NCBI RefSeq assembly: GCF_000208865.1 | Contig: NC_018386.1 | Coordinates: 930,001-994,000 of the forward strand | Length of the DNA: 64,000 nucleotides | From: Neospora caninum Liverpool | Lineage: Eukaryota; Apicomplexa; Conoidasida; Eucoccidiorida; Sarcocystidae | Direction: 5' to 3' | Shown: positions 12,101 to 22,423 of the stretch, piece by piece | How the letters are laid out: every line of letters starts with the position of its first letter | Numbering within the stretch: the first letter of the stretch is position 1 | The notes under the pieces: generated by a model | What the model was told of the DNA's origin: nothing | The model's database searches: none | What the model saw: the letters and a program-made list of their open reading frames with translations, nothing else | Program-made: the position numbers and the translations under genes

Positions 12101-14848
12101 GAGGAAACGAACATACATGTGAGGGTTGTTTCACTCTCCGTAGAGGTCGGCGAAAAATCGCCTTCCAGTGGCACAAGTCACGTGGGCTGAACGGCGACAC
12201 ACAAAAGGGACTACTAGGTGACTGAGGCACAGTGAAGACGACAGCCTGGATACTGGTCCCTATGTGTTTTCGTGCGTTCTCTCGGGCCATAGTGAAGTCA
12301 CGTGTTGAGGGAACAAACGAATCTTCTGGTGTCTCTACGGTCGTTTTCAGCAAAAGAGCACGGGCGTGCGTGCTCGCTGAGGCCGCAGAAAGAAACAACG
12401 GAAAGCCTCGAGAAACAAGACTCTTTACGGCAGAAAAAACCAAGTGGATGCCAAAGAAGCACACGGGTGAGAGTATCTCAGCTAGTTTCCTCGTTCCCCT
12501 CTCACCTGCAAGTGACGAGCCTTTCGCTTCACGGGCCAACGGAGGGCCCTGCAATTCGCGTAAGGCTCTCTCGCAAACGCCGCGACTCTCCACATGCTTC
12601 GCCAGGAAGGGTCCAACGTGAGAAAGCAGATCAGAAACGGAGAGCTGACCAGGAGAAAAAAAACAAAAACGGGAAGTAAGCCTTCTTGGTCCTGCGCCGC
12701 GAAGCTGTGCGTGGAGAGACCAAACGACCCTCCACTCCTCCCCCCGTGGCCTTGGGTAAAGACATCCCTGTGTTACTCCCGTCACGCTCGTTCATCTGTT
12801 TCGGCGTGGACCGACTCGTGAAGCTCCTGAACAGCCCTAACTTCTCACACCGGTATCGATATAGCATTGTCTTTGAATGGATCGCTTTCGTTCTTCACCG
12901 CCGCGGGCAACCCTGCGAGTTCGCAGCCCCCTTGTGTCGCAGATTGGGCCGAGCTTTTTTGCCTTCGCCTCCGGTCACCCCTTCGTCGTGTCGCTTTTTC
13001 TTACGGGGACGAGACTCAGCGAAAACGGCTTGGGAGCCGCGCCCCGGACGCCGTTCTCCTCCGCTTGAGTCGCAGCATGCCGGCCAGCGCGTTCTTCTCT
13101 CTTCAACGGCCGCCAGAGACTCTTCCACAGAAAGGCATAGACGAGCAAGGAGACGAACGGCCCCAAGAGGAGAAACGGGACCAGGGGGATCCCCAGATCC
13201 CACCCGCCTGTCCAGATCAAGAAGGCACACGCAGCTCAGTTGCCCCGAGGACCGTTCAGACGCAGAGCAAGATCTGCGGGCATGCAAGTGGCGGCGGGGA
13301 CAGCTACGCGTGCAAAAGGCGAACCAGAGATGCGCAAATGGAGAACAACCGTACCCACCAGCAGATATGCGAGGCTTATAGAGAGTGCCAAGGGCGACGC
13401 GATGGATTGCCTACATGAAGAGATACAGGCATATACATTGATCTGCAGCCGCCCTCACTCTGGGACTGAGGGGAACGGCAACCATGCATATACACATATC
13501 TGTATATATATATATATATATATATATACGTTCGTATGCATTTATGTAAGTATGCATGCATCTATGCATGTATGTGTATACAGGGGCACCGCGACAAAGG
13601 GAGGCAGGAGAGATATCGCGATGGCGAGTTCCTGTGTGGCAGAGAGCTGAAAGCAGTCTTCTTCGAGGGCGACGGCCTCCCGTTTTTTCGTGTCGTGTTG
13701 GTGGAAATGCGCAGCGGTTAACGTCCGTGTTGCCTTGATTCAAGCGAGGTCCGAAAGAGGCAGGTCGTCTTCCCCGGCCGCTGTCCACGGGGCCTTTGCT
13801 TACCAGGTTGGATGGCTGCCTGGAACCTGGAGAGAACAAGGTCGGCGTCGCTGCGTGTGCTTGTGCGTTGCGTGCCCAGAACAGAAGCGGAAGAACTCCT
13901 TTTTTGTGTCTCGCGAGCGAGAAAGGACTCGAACGTTGACATGAGCTCATCGAGGAGACCGGTCCGCTTCTCTCGGCGGTCAGGCTGCTCAGGTTTTCGG
14001 CTAACCTTCTCCTGCCGCTCGTTCTTCGGGGCCGAGAGTGCCAGCGGATTCTTTGACGAAGACCGAGAAGAGTGCTTGCTCCGAAGAGACCCTAAAGCCC
14101 CAAAAAGGTCGCCGCGCGACCAGCCGCTCACCCTCTCCTCCGAATGGCAAGAGCTGGATCCTGCATTTCCTACAGTGGCAGGCGAGAGTGGAACCGTTGG
14201 AGCACCGAAAGGGATGCGCCCTTGGTGCGGGTGGAACGCCCCGCCTTCTGAGACCGAATAAGATGGGCGGGGAGACAAACCTGCTGGCGGGCAAGGATGC
14301 CCAGATTTAAGAGAGTTTCGCCATGTGTCGCGGCGAGGAACGGTCCCGCCGGGAATCGGCGGGGCCGGTGCTGCGAAAAGCGTTCCCGGCGGCGGCTGCG
14401 GCCGGACACGCCCGCGAGGCCTGCGGCACTCTGCCGCCACGGGGTTTTCTTGACAGATGCGACGCGTATGGACAAAGCGCGGCACGCAGCCCCTGCCGAC
14501 AGGGGTTCGTCTGTGCGTTGAGACGAGGGTTGCACATCCGCTGGCTCTCTGCGCTGAGTGGTAGGCATGGACTTCCTGTTTACACGAAGTCTCGGAAATG
14601 AGAACCCGCGTGCGGACACTGCGTGCTCTCATCGCCGGCTGCTTCGACAAGCAGGCCTGCAACCCAGGGAGGACGGAAGCCGAGCAAAACGGTGGATGCG
14701 GCGAGAGCGAAGAAAGACGCGTCTCCCGGACGCCGCAGACGGCCTTGTTGGATAGGCCGCGTACACGCCACGGGCACTGGGGGGTGCGCGAGATGGCGAG
14801 CTGTGAAAATCTGTTGACTTTGCCGAGAACAGCAAGAGGGTGAGCCAT
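9144..14848 (-). CDS. uncharacterised protein with one membrane segment and transit-like N-terminus (7 exons)
   Basis: I do not recognise the family. Exons in transcription order are 14848-13804, 13234-13005, 12644-12506, 12037-11694, 11204-11046, 10549-10205 and 9776-9144, total 964 aa. All six introns have GT-AG ends (gtaagc, gtaaga, gtgaga, gtgcgt, gtgaga, gtgagc) and phases match throughout, which supports one gene. Residues 1-348 are Arg/Pro/Ser-rich with few acids near the start, like a mitochondrial or apicoplast presequence. Exon 2 carries a hydrophobic segment (about 362-385, LGIPLVPFLLLGPFVSLLVY) followed by basic residues. Exons 3-6 look soluble and helical, for example residues 426-470 and 587-639. 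A continuous last exon of 210 codons begins with an amphipathic stretch (ALRRAVKLVRFFVETRDALE) and has a second, weaker hydrophobic patch. An ATG at 14848 with an open upstream frame was chosen; a further 5' exon cannot be excluded. The C-terminal 120 residues are the least certain part. Confidence 0.62.
11404..11600 (-). pseudogene. nuclear insertion of mitochondrial cytochrome b fragment (NUMT)
   Basis: On the - strand, about 46 codons read as the C-terminal half of coccidian cytochrome b: AYYAVLKVIPSETGGLL, then NLGLLAEIRALNTRMLIRQQ. This is a characteristic helix-loop region of the mitochondrial protein. Just upstream (11560-11595) the conserved IVPEW appears in a different frame, so the copy carries at least one indel. 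There is no start, and the frame breaks into unrelated sequence at 11404. It sits in a locally AT-rich patch wholly inside the 489-base fourth intron of the uncharacterised gene (between exons ending 11694 and starting 11204). The next ~90 bases (11600-11690) are similar in composition and may be more mitochondrial DNA, but I could not assign them. Confidence 0.88.
13503..13528. repeat. (TA)n microsatellite in intron 1 of the uncharacterised gene
   Basis: Thirteen TA units, followed to about 13575 by degenerate ATGT/ATGC-rich repeats. The run lies in the first intron (13235-13803). Confidence 0.9.
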
Positions 14849-17800
14849 GTTTCAGAGCTGGCCATGGAGAACGAAGGTGGAAATCTCGGAGTTTTGCACG
14901 GACGGAGTTGTCTGTCAGAGAGTGGGGGGGGAAGGAAACCTACGGCACCACGTCGCCGCTGGAAGACCCGCCCGGAGGGATGTAGACCGGTTGAGCCAAG
15001 AAGAGGAGATTCTCCATGAAAAAAACTGGCGAAGAAGACAGGGACAGGGACAGCTCTTGAAACGCGTGTTGCGCAGAAATGCAGGCCGACAGCTGCCCCG
15101 GGAGAGGCGAGAGCTACAACTGGAATACGGATTGTGCAGACTAGAGAGAACCGACTTCACCGCGGATGATATATCGAGGTCTTCGCCACAATCTTCTGGT
15201 AAAACACTGAGGGGAAAGCTCAGGGTGGAAGGCCGGAAGTGACAAGCATGCATGCCGCTGGCGCGCTGCGGCGACAGAAGTTTACCAATCTCGCGCAGCT
15301 GCGAAGCAGAACCCCCGTTCGGTTGGTGTGTTTGCTGTGTTACTCTTGTACGAGGAAAGGGGTGTCCAGGCCCCGGGAAAAACCAGAAGTCCAACCTGGA
15401 GGTGAAGGAAGTCTTGGCACGGAGAGCTGGGGCACCAGAAGTGAACGGGCACACAGAGACAGGCCGAGCAGATGCAGGACAGCTGGAAACAGATAAGAAA
15501 CGGAAAGATAAGCGAAGTCCGCAAAGGAGATGGGAAAAAGACTGTGCAGTTCGAGATCCAGCGCTGTCTTCTCTCCCTAACTTGCCTAGTTTTGTATGAA
15601 AATCGCGGCTAAAGATGTGTCGCTTCATTCACGGGTCTTACGTTGCCTTCATGGTGTCTCTGCCGCCGAAGCCTCAAAAGAGCGCTCCTGATAGCCCGGC
15701 CCCTCAAAGCATCAACTTTAACTTTCCGTTTGGACAGAGACGTTAAAACGTTTAGGGATTAAAAGCATCTATAAGCCAACGATTCACTCTCAACGTTTCG
15801 GCAAAAGTGAAGCACCCGTCTGTTGTCTTGAGCAACTTCTTCGAGTGTATGCAACTTTTCTCCGCCAGGCAAAGATACCGTACTTCAAACTCAGACTACC
15901 GCGGATGTGTACCCTCGGGATGTGCCATATAGTGTGGCAGTGGGGGGAGTGACGACAGTTGGTAGACTCCGTAGAAAGGCCAGTCTTTCATCCCCAAAAT
16001 GTACGCCTAATTTAATATAGTTTCTGGTGCTTACGATGATTCATCAGAGTTAAGAGGCCGTCTCCGAGGGAATACAGGACCGGCCGAACAGCGGTGTTCT
16101 CTGTGAGCAGGGGCTCCCCTCTCTCTTACGTCAGTACGGCACTGCCTCTCGCACTCCCTCCGTCCTCCCTCTATTGCCTGGTGATTTCTCGACACTGTGC
16201 AGTAGTTAGTTGTTTGCATCCCTCCCCGGGTCCAGTTGTTCGCATGGTTTTTCCCTAGAAACACAGGATCCTAAGGTCGTATGTACTAAAAGAACCGACA
16301 GCACAAGTCAATACTGCGAATGTGGGGAGTTGTATGCGGGCAGCGCCGGTTTTAGACGGCACTTTCTCCAGCTTCTTGGTTCTTGTGTAGGGAAGCGCCA
16401 CGTACTATGTTCGCAGGAAACTCCCCACACAAACACTCTGAAAAAGTTCGGATCCACAGAATTTGTTGGCGTTTCTCTACTGAGGGGAGGAACGACACAG
16501 CGCCCAATGCAGTGCCATCGCATTTCGGATAACACATCGGAATCCTTCCGATGGGCTTTCCTATACTGTAGCACCAATTTCGAGTGGGAAGAAAACTCCC
16601 AGAAGAACCTCCGATGAGCAACTAATGCTCGACTCCCTGCTGCGGTTGTGTGTTGTTCGCGTTCATCTCATGTCCCTCATTAAGGCCGCGAGTCCTCTGG
16701 TGCCACCCACCGTTGAGGACTGGATCTTTGTTCCGTCCGCTGGTGCCACCCACCGTTGAGGACTGGATACTTGTTCCGCTGCGACCGAAACGTTGCCCAC
16801 GAGCTTTCCAAAATGCATCTGGTCCTGTGGTATGTCCGAGATCTGGATTTTTGTTTCTAAAGCGGCGCACACAAATCTGAGAGACACGACGTTGTAAGAG
16901 CAGTGCAAGAAAAACGATCGCGTTCTCCGCTGGAGTCGCGGGAAACAATTCATGCAACAGCGGCTCATACCAGTGAGCTGTCTCAGCTCCTCTCCACCTG
17001 TGTGAGTTTTCCGGCGCATGATAACTCCCAAACCGCTCAGAGTCCAGCTTCGGAGACTCCAGGGCTCCCTCCATAATCTACTGCTACAATATCAATAGGG
17101 GCCTCTTGCGCAGACGGTGCACGCATTGACAGCATTCCTGACGCGGGTTATTTCATCCCAATGGGATGTTTACCATATCAGTGGCTGCTTCGGCACCACT
17201 TAACGACGCTGAAGCGTCTAAACAAGTGCTAGTCAGTGTGCAGACGTCGCAGTTCTATAGTAAGCGGTTGTAAATTCCACTTCCTATAATCTGTCCGAGC
17301 CGTCAAGGTGCCGTATACTTTCTCCTAAGATACCAAACTTGGGGAGTCTTTCACGACAAATGACATCTCAAAGCATGCTGCGTTCACAGAAGATGTATCC
17401 AAAACTGGAATGCTGAATAATGGGGTACCCGGAAAGAGGGAGAGTGTACGTATAGTGAGGCACGTCCGATTCCTTGCACATACGCCTACCCCCCCGCTAA
17501 CATAGAGAGAAAAAGACAAAACACTCTTGTTGGGGCCGTCGTTGGCTAAAACTCGGTTGCATTCGCTCCAATCCGCTGATAGGACAAACGAGAGGCCAGT
17601 AAAATCATTCTGGGAACGGAATGCGTAGACTTTTTCCCGAGGAATATCTAGGCCTTTGCGACCTTTCGAGTTGTAGCTAATGACACACACCTTATCCGTT
17701 GCGTGATAAAAAAGAACCTGTTGTGGCACAATCTGTTCCTCGTGCTGATGGTTTTCCGGAGCGGGCTTTTTATGGGGACCTGTTTCTGCGTGACGTATGA

Positions 17801-19755
17801 GCGACAGCTATCCTTCAGGGGTTGATTGGGTCTGTCTTCCGTCCTAAGCGTGTGCTCTCATCTGTCCCTACTGCCCTGCCTGCATTGCTGCTTGGATTGG
17901 TTCGTGCCGTTCCTAATGTGTCACTGGCAATGTGAGTCGCTTTACCGCAGGCACACGAACCTCCCCTACAAAATGGTGATTTCAGAATGACGGGCTCTTT
18001 CGATAACCGCCGCCCCGCAGTTGAAAGCGAGAGGCAGAGACGCCCTCCATCGAAGAACCCGTCGATGCATTCCTTCGTCGTTCGCAGGAATTAGAACAAC
18101 GCTAAGCCAGCGATTCCACGTGTGAGTCTGTAAGTTAGAGGCCCTCTTGGTATTGCATTCTGGGGCTGGGAGCCGGATACACACGAGCCGTAAAACACGA
18201 GAAAGATGTCACCTATGAATTCGACACATGTCCCCTAACGGTTTGGGCAACCATCCACAGTTGTCTGAAAAAATGGAGAATAAAGATAGTTCCTATTTTT
18301 CTGTCGTGACACTTGTTCCTCCGCCCACAAGTGCTGTCCGCCACTCCTCCGAGGCCACTTCGCTTGTGGGTGTGGATATTTCACACTTCTCTGTTTCCTT
18401 TACACGCGCAATCCCAGCCGTTGTTTGGCTGCATCGCCGCATTAGTGATCGTACATCTCAAATCTTCGGCCTTTCCTTTATTCACCCACCTGTCATGGGA
18501 ACTCTCTGTCGGGGGAGAGGGAGGCATGTGGGAGGGCCCCTACCAGGTCCACGATTCGTCGCCAGAAGGTCTCGACTGGAAACGGCATTTCTCTTAAGAA
18601 GGTAAACTTTTCTTCGTGACGAGTTAGATGGAGCTTGACCACCTTTATGTTTGGGGTGCATCCGCCTGTACAACGGCTTCCGGTAATTGAACGATAGGGA
18701 AATCTACAGTGGCCGCAAGGGATGTCCAACCTCGCTCTTACAAGCCGACCACAGGAGGGCGAATTCTTCACGAGTTGCGACTTTAAGTGGGCTCCCGGTT
18801 TACCTCATTATCAGGGCTGGCTAAATGCTGCAGATGCCGTTGCAGCGTTTACGTTTTCTGCTTTCGACTGTCTACTTCTTCGGCTACGCGGGTAAGATGG
18901 CGGCCCAAAGTCAGACCCTACTACGTGCAACTACAAATAAAGGTTGCTTGCGCCTCCCGTTTTCCATCTAAGCATTAACAACCTTTCTCTGCGACAAGGC
19001 CATACCTTAGTGTGGTGTAGAAATTCATATGTTTGGGGATATAAAATTTAGCGGGTACGCGCAACACGTTGGGGCCTTCATCTGCGTCGAAGACGGCCTC
19101 TGCGGCTGTCCCGATGGATAGTTGCGAATTTCAAACAGCTGGAGCTGTGCTGACTCACGGGGGCGCCGATCGGTTGGCTGCACGTACGTTTTCTGTCCTA
19201 GTAGCGCGGTCCGTAGGGTCGGCAAGAGGATCCGGAAAGGCCCGTGCTGTGCGGTTTTGTCGCCCCCGCTTTTTATCGTGGAAAAACCCCGGAAGCAGCG
19301 GCGTCAGCACGCCAAGTGGGCGTGGCTGAGCGTGTGTGTGAGAATGCGGCGCCTGTATGGTATACGCTGATCTACCCCTCGTGCCGGCGAATCCCGCTGT
19401 ACAACGGTGTTTCGAGGGGCAGTGGATTGCTGGCGGGATAGATGACGAGAGGGGGTGACACACTTGGCTATTGGGCGTGTTCAGCAGATCGCTTGGTTTG
19501 TTTGCGGTCGCGCGCGAGCGGTGGAGGAACCGACGCCTGAATCCTTCTCAGGTGGGAACTGGGAACGGTGCTGTGGTTTCGCCGCGCGCCGCTCGTTGGG
19601 TTGGGTTGCTTTGTTCTTTTTGGTTGCGTGAGCGCAACTTCTTCTCTCTCTTCCTTTTCGTGCGTGTCCCGCAAGTACACGTTATTGTGTTGCATTTTTC
19701 TCTTTTCACGCTTTTTGTTTTCCTTTCGAATAGTTTTCACGTTTTCATAGATAAG
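14849..19755. other. intergenic region upstream of ACT1 and of the divergent uncharacterised gene
   Basis: This is 4.9 kb between two divergently transcribed genes, so it should hold two promoters. No exon could be supported. The longest open run (- strand, 14915-15628) lacks family similarity and would be 5' flank of the gene starting at 14848. Base composition from about 15.6 kb on is more even than in the flanking gene-rich DNA and lacks microsatellites. A 43-base direct duplication lies at 16697-16779. The last 300 bases before ACT1 are T-rich (see the ACT1 entry for a likely leader intron). Confidence 0.55.
16697..16779. repeat. 43-bp direct tandem duplication
   Basis: Two adjacent copies begin at 16697 and 16740 (CTGGTGCCACCCACCGTTGA...). 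They are identical over about 30 bases and diverge by a few bases near their ends. They lie in non-coding DNA with no coding context. Confidence 0.9.
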
Positions 19756-21293
19756 ATGGCGGATGAAGAAGTGCAAGCTTTGGTGGTGGACAATGGGTCC
19801 GGAAACGTGAAGGCTGGCGTGGCCGGCGACGATGCGCCACGTGCCGTCTTCCCGTCTATCGTCGGAAAGCCTAAGAACCCAGGTATCATGGTGGGAATGG
19901 AAGAGAAGGACTGCTATGTCGGTGATGAAGCCCAAAGCAAGAGAGGTATTTTGACGTTGAAATACCCCATTGAGCACGGTATCGTCACCAACTGGGACGA
20001 TATGGAGAAAATCTGGCATCACACGTTCTACAACGAACTGCGTGTGGCGCCTGAGGAGCACCCTGTGCTGCTCACGGAAGCCCCACTGAACCCCAAGGCA
20101 AACCGTGAGAGAATGACCCAGATCATGTTCGAAACCTTTAACGTCCCCGCCATGTATGTCGCTATCCAGGCCGTTCTTTCTCTGTATTCCTCCGGTCGTA
20201 CAACCGGTATTGTGCTCGATAGTGGTGATGGCGTCTCACACACTGTGCCCATCTACGAGGGTTACGCCCTTCCTCACGCCATCATGCGTCTTGATCTCGC
20301 TGGACGCGACCTTACCGAGTACATGATGAAGATTCTTCATGAGAGAGGATACGGTTTCACCACCTCCGCCGAGAAGGAAATCGTGCGCGACATCAAGGAG
20401 AAGCTGTGCTACATCGCCCTCGACTTCGACGAGGAAATGAAGGTCGGAAGCACAGCCCGGAGCTAGTTACCGCAAACTTTAGATCGTATTTTTTGTAAAG
20501 AGGTGGATAAGGAGTAGCCATGTTTTACCCAATCAATATCCCGCAGGTTTCCTGGTGAACGAATTTCCGTTTTTGCATATCCTCTCTAAGAAGCAAGCGC
20601 ACGCGGAGTTCCCAGCCCTCGCGGAGGCCGTGCTCGTGCGTTAGGCACATTGTTAGACATGCATTTGTGTACAAATCTGTTTTTTGCTTTGTGCAGCAGA
20701 ATGTGCTATAAAAGGTTCGTTGTTTCCGTGGTGTCCTGAAGGTTTTTTTTAAGTTCTGTGGCTGCTGCGTTGAGCGGAAAGACTGCTATGGCGCCAGACT
20801 GTCCCGCACATCGGGTTTTGGCCTGTTGCCGTCGGTTTTCTGTTTTCAGGCAGCTGAGGACTCCAGCGACATCGAGAAGTCCTACGAATTGCCCGATGGA
20901 AACATCATCACCGTCGGCAACGAGCGCTTCCGCTGCCCGGAGGCCCTGTTCCAGCCCTCTTTCTTGGGCAAGGAGGCTGCAGGTGTCCACCGCACCACCT
21001 TCGACTCCATCATGAAGTGCGACGTCGATATCCGCAAGGATCTGTACGGCAACGTCGTCCTGTCGGGAGGTACCACCATGTACGAGGGTATTGGCGAGAG
21101 ACTGACGAAGGAACTTACCTCGTTGGCCCCATCCACCATGAAGATCAAGGTCGTTGCTCCTCCGGAGCGCAAGTACTCCGTTTGGATCGGAGGATCCATT
21201 CTGTCTTCCCTCTCGACCTTCCAGCAAATGTGGATCACCAAGGAAGAGTACGACGAGTCTGGCCCGAGCATCGTCCACCGCAAGTGCTTCTAA
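19756..21293 (+). CDS. ACT1: actin
   Basis: Conventional actin, the track for myosin-driven gliding, invasion and vesicle movement. Exons are 19756-20442 and 20850-21293, joined in phase 0 to give exactly 376 aa, the normal actin length. It starts [16 protein letters not shown], ends [10 protein letters not shown], and contains the nucleotide-binding DNGSG and LDSGDGV loops, the D-loop region ([18 protein letters not shown]) and the hydrophobic plug. It carries the two apicomplexan substitutions linked to unstable, short filaments: Gly at 200 (ERGYGF) and Lys at 270 (LGKEAAG). The intron donor is unusual (AAG|gtcgga) but is fixed by the invariant protein join EEMK|AAEDSSD; the acceptor is ttttcag. 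The intron is 407 bases. A pyrimidine-rich tract ending ttttcatag lies five bases before the ATG, and a candidate donor (ctcag|gtggga) lies near 19551, suggesting an intron in the 5' UTR (inference). Confidence 0.99.
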
Positions 21294-22423
21294 GCGTTTT
21301 GTGGTGTTTAACGCTGAGTTGCTCATAAGGCTGAAAGTTCGAAAATGGATGGGCAGGGGACCTAGGACGGCACCACAGGGGTACTGTGGTTGCACGCCAC
21401 AGAGAGTCACGCGATGACGCGTCTGTGTGTGGTCTCAGTGTGGAGTCATCACACACAAACTGTATGTGAGGAGGAGAACAGTGGTGCTGTCCTGTTCCTA
21501 CAGAGCAAGGCCCTCCAAAATGTCGAGTGTATGTGATCTGTACGTGTCGAGCCTTAGGTTTGGTAACAGAAGCTGACTATTTGCGTGTCCGTGAACAGGA
21601 AACGGAGGAAAGTTAATTACAGAATGGGAAGATTTACTCGTTAAGTCTTGAAACCATTGCGCCGCGGCGCATGGTTTTGGCGCCTCGCTGATGTCGCCTG
21701 TGGTTAAAGTTTGTTTTCAGTCGCCTCGTGAATATTCTTTCCGTTGGGCGTTTTCATGACCCAAAGTATTAGTAGTCTGGCGTATTCCGTGTGGCACCGT
21801 GGTGTTCGGTTGCTAAATACGTGTTTTCTCGCACCATCGTACATGTTGTACCTATGGATGTAAGTCGGATCGTGTTCACAACATCGCATACGCCCTTGGG
21901 AGGGATTGATTCATGGAGCGAAAAAATGCCGGCGAACAGTTGCTAGCACGCGTGCGTGCAGTGCGGATGTCACATGTGCATTCAAGTGCACAGACAAACT
22001 AGGAGACAAGTTTGCTCCTTTGCTCCGATATACGTTCTGCGAGTATAAAGAGGCTCGATGTTATCGCCGGACAGGAAGGCGTAGTTTTGGCATCTCTAGC
22101 GAGGATACTATTCGTCGCGTCTCGTCACTCTGTTGCTAGTTTACTATCACAAATGGCGGCTAAGATATTCGTGGCGAATACAGTATTATGGCAAGTCAGG
22201 CTTGAGCAGTTTTTATGTACGGGAAAGAAGTCGGTAGGAGAGAGTAGCCTGTTTCCCGCTGAAGTGAGCGTAGTGGGGATCGCTCAAAGGCGCATGTTCG
22301 TGAGAGTTGAAACACGGATGCTCTCGTAGCAGAAGATACTCGACACTGTGACTAGAACACAGTTCACCTACGGGCTCGAAATTGCAAGCGACCGGGTTCG
22401 ATCGATTAACATGTTAGTCCTTT
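21294..22423. other. convergent intergenic region
   Basis: This contains the 3' UTR of ACT1 (+) and of the CCDC96-like gene (-). No open frame with recognisable content, no repeats, no structural RNA seen. Confidence 0.6.

Noticed and set aside
13290..13414. Hydrophobic stretch LALSISLAYLLVGTVVL on the - strand as an extra membrane exon of the uncharacterised gene
   Set aside because: It needs phase-2 entry that the gtaagc donor at 13803 does not give, and would leave an intron of only ~100 bases before the next exon.
14915..15628. 237-codon - strand frame upstream of the uncharacterised gene
   Set aside because: Ends before the gene's ATG, Ser/Arg/Phe-rich without conserved features; more likely 5' flank.
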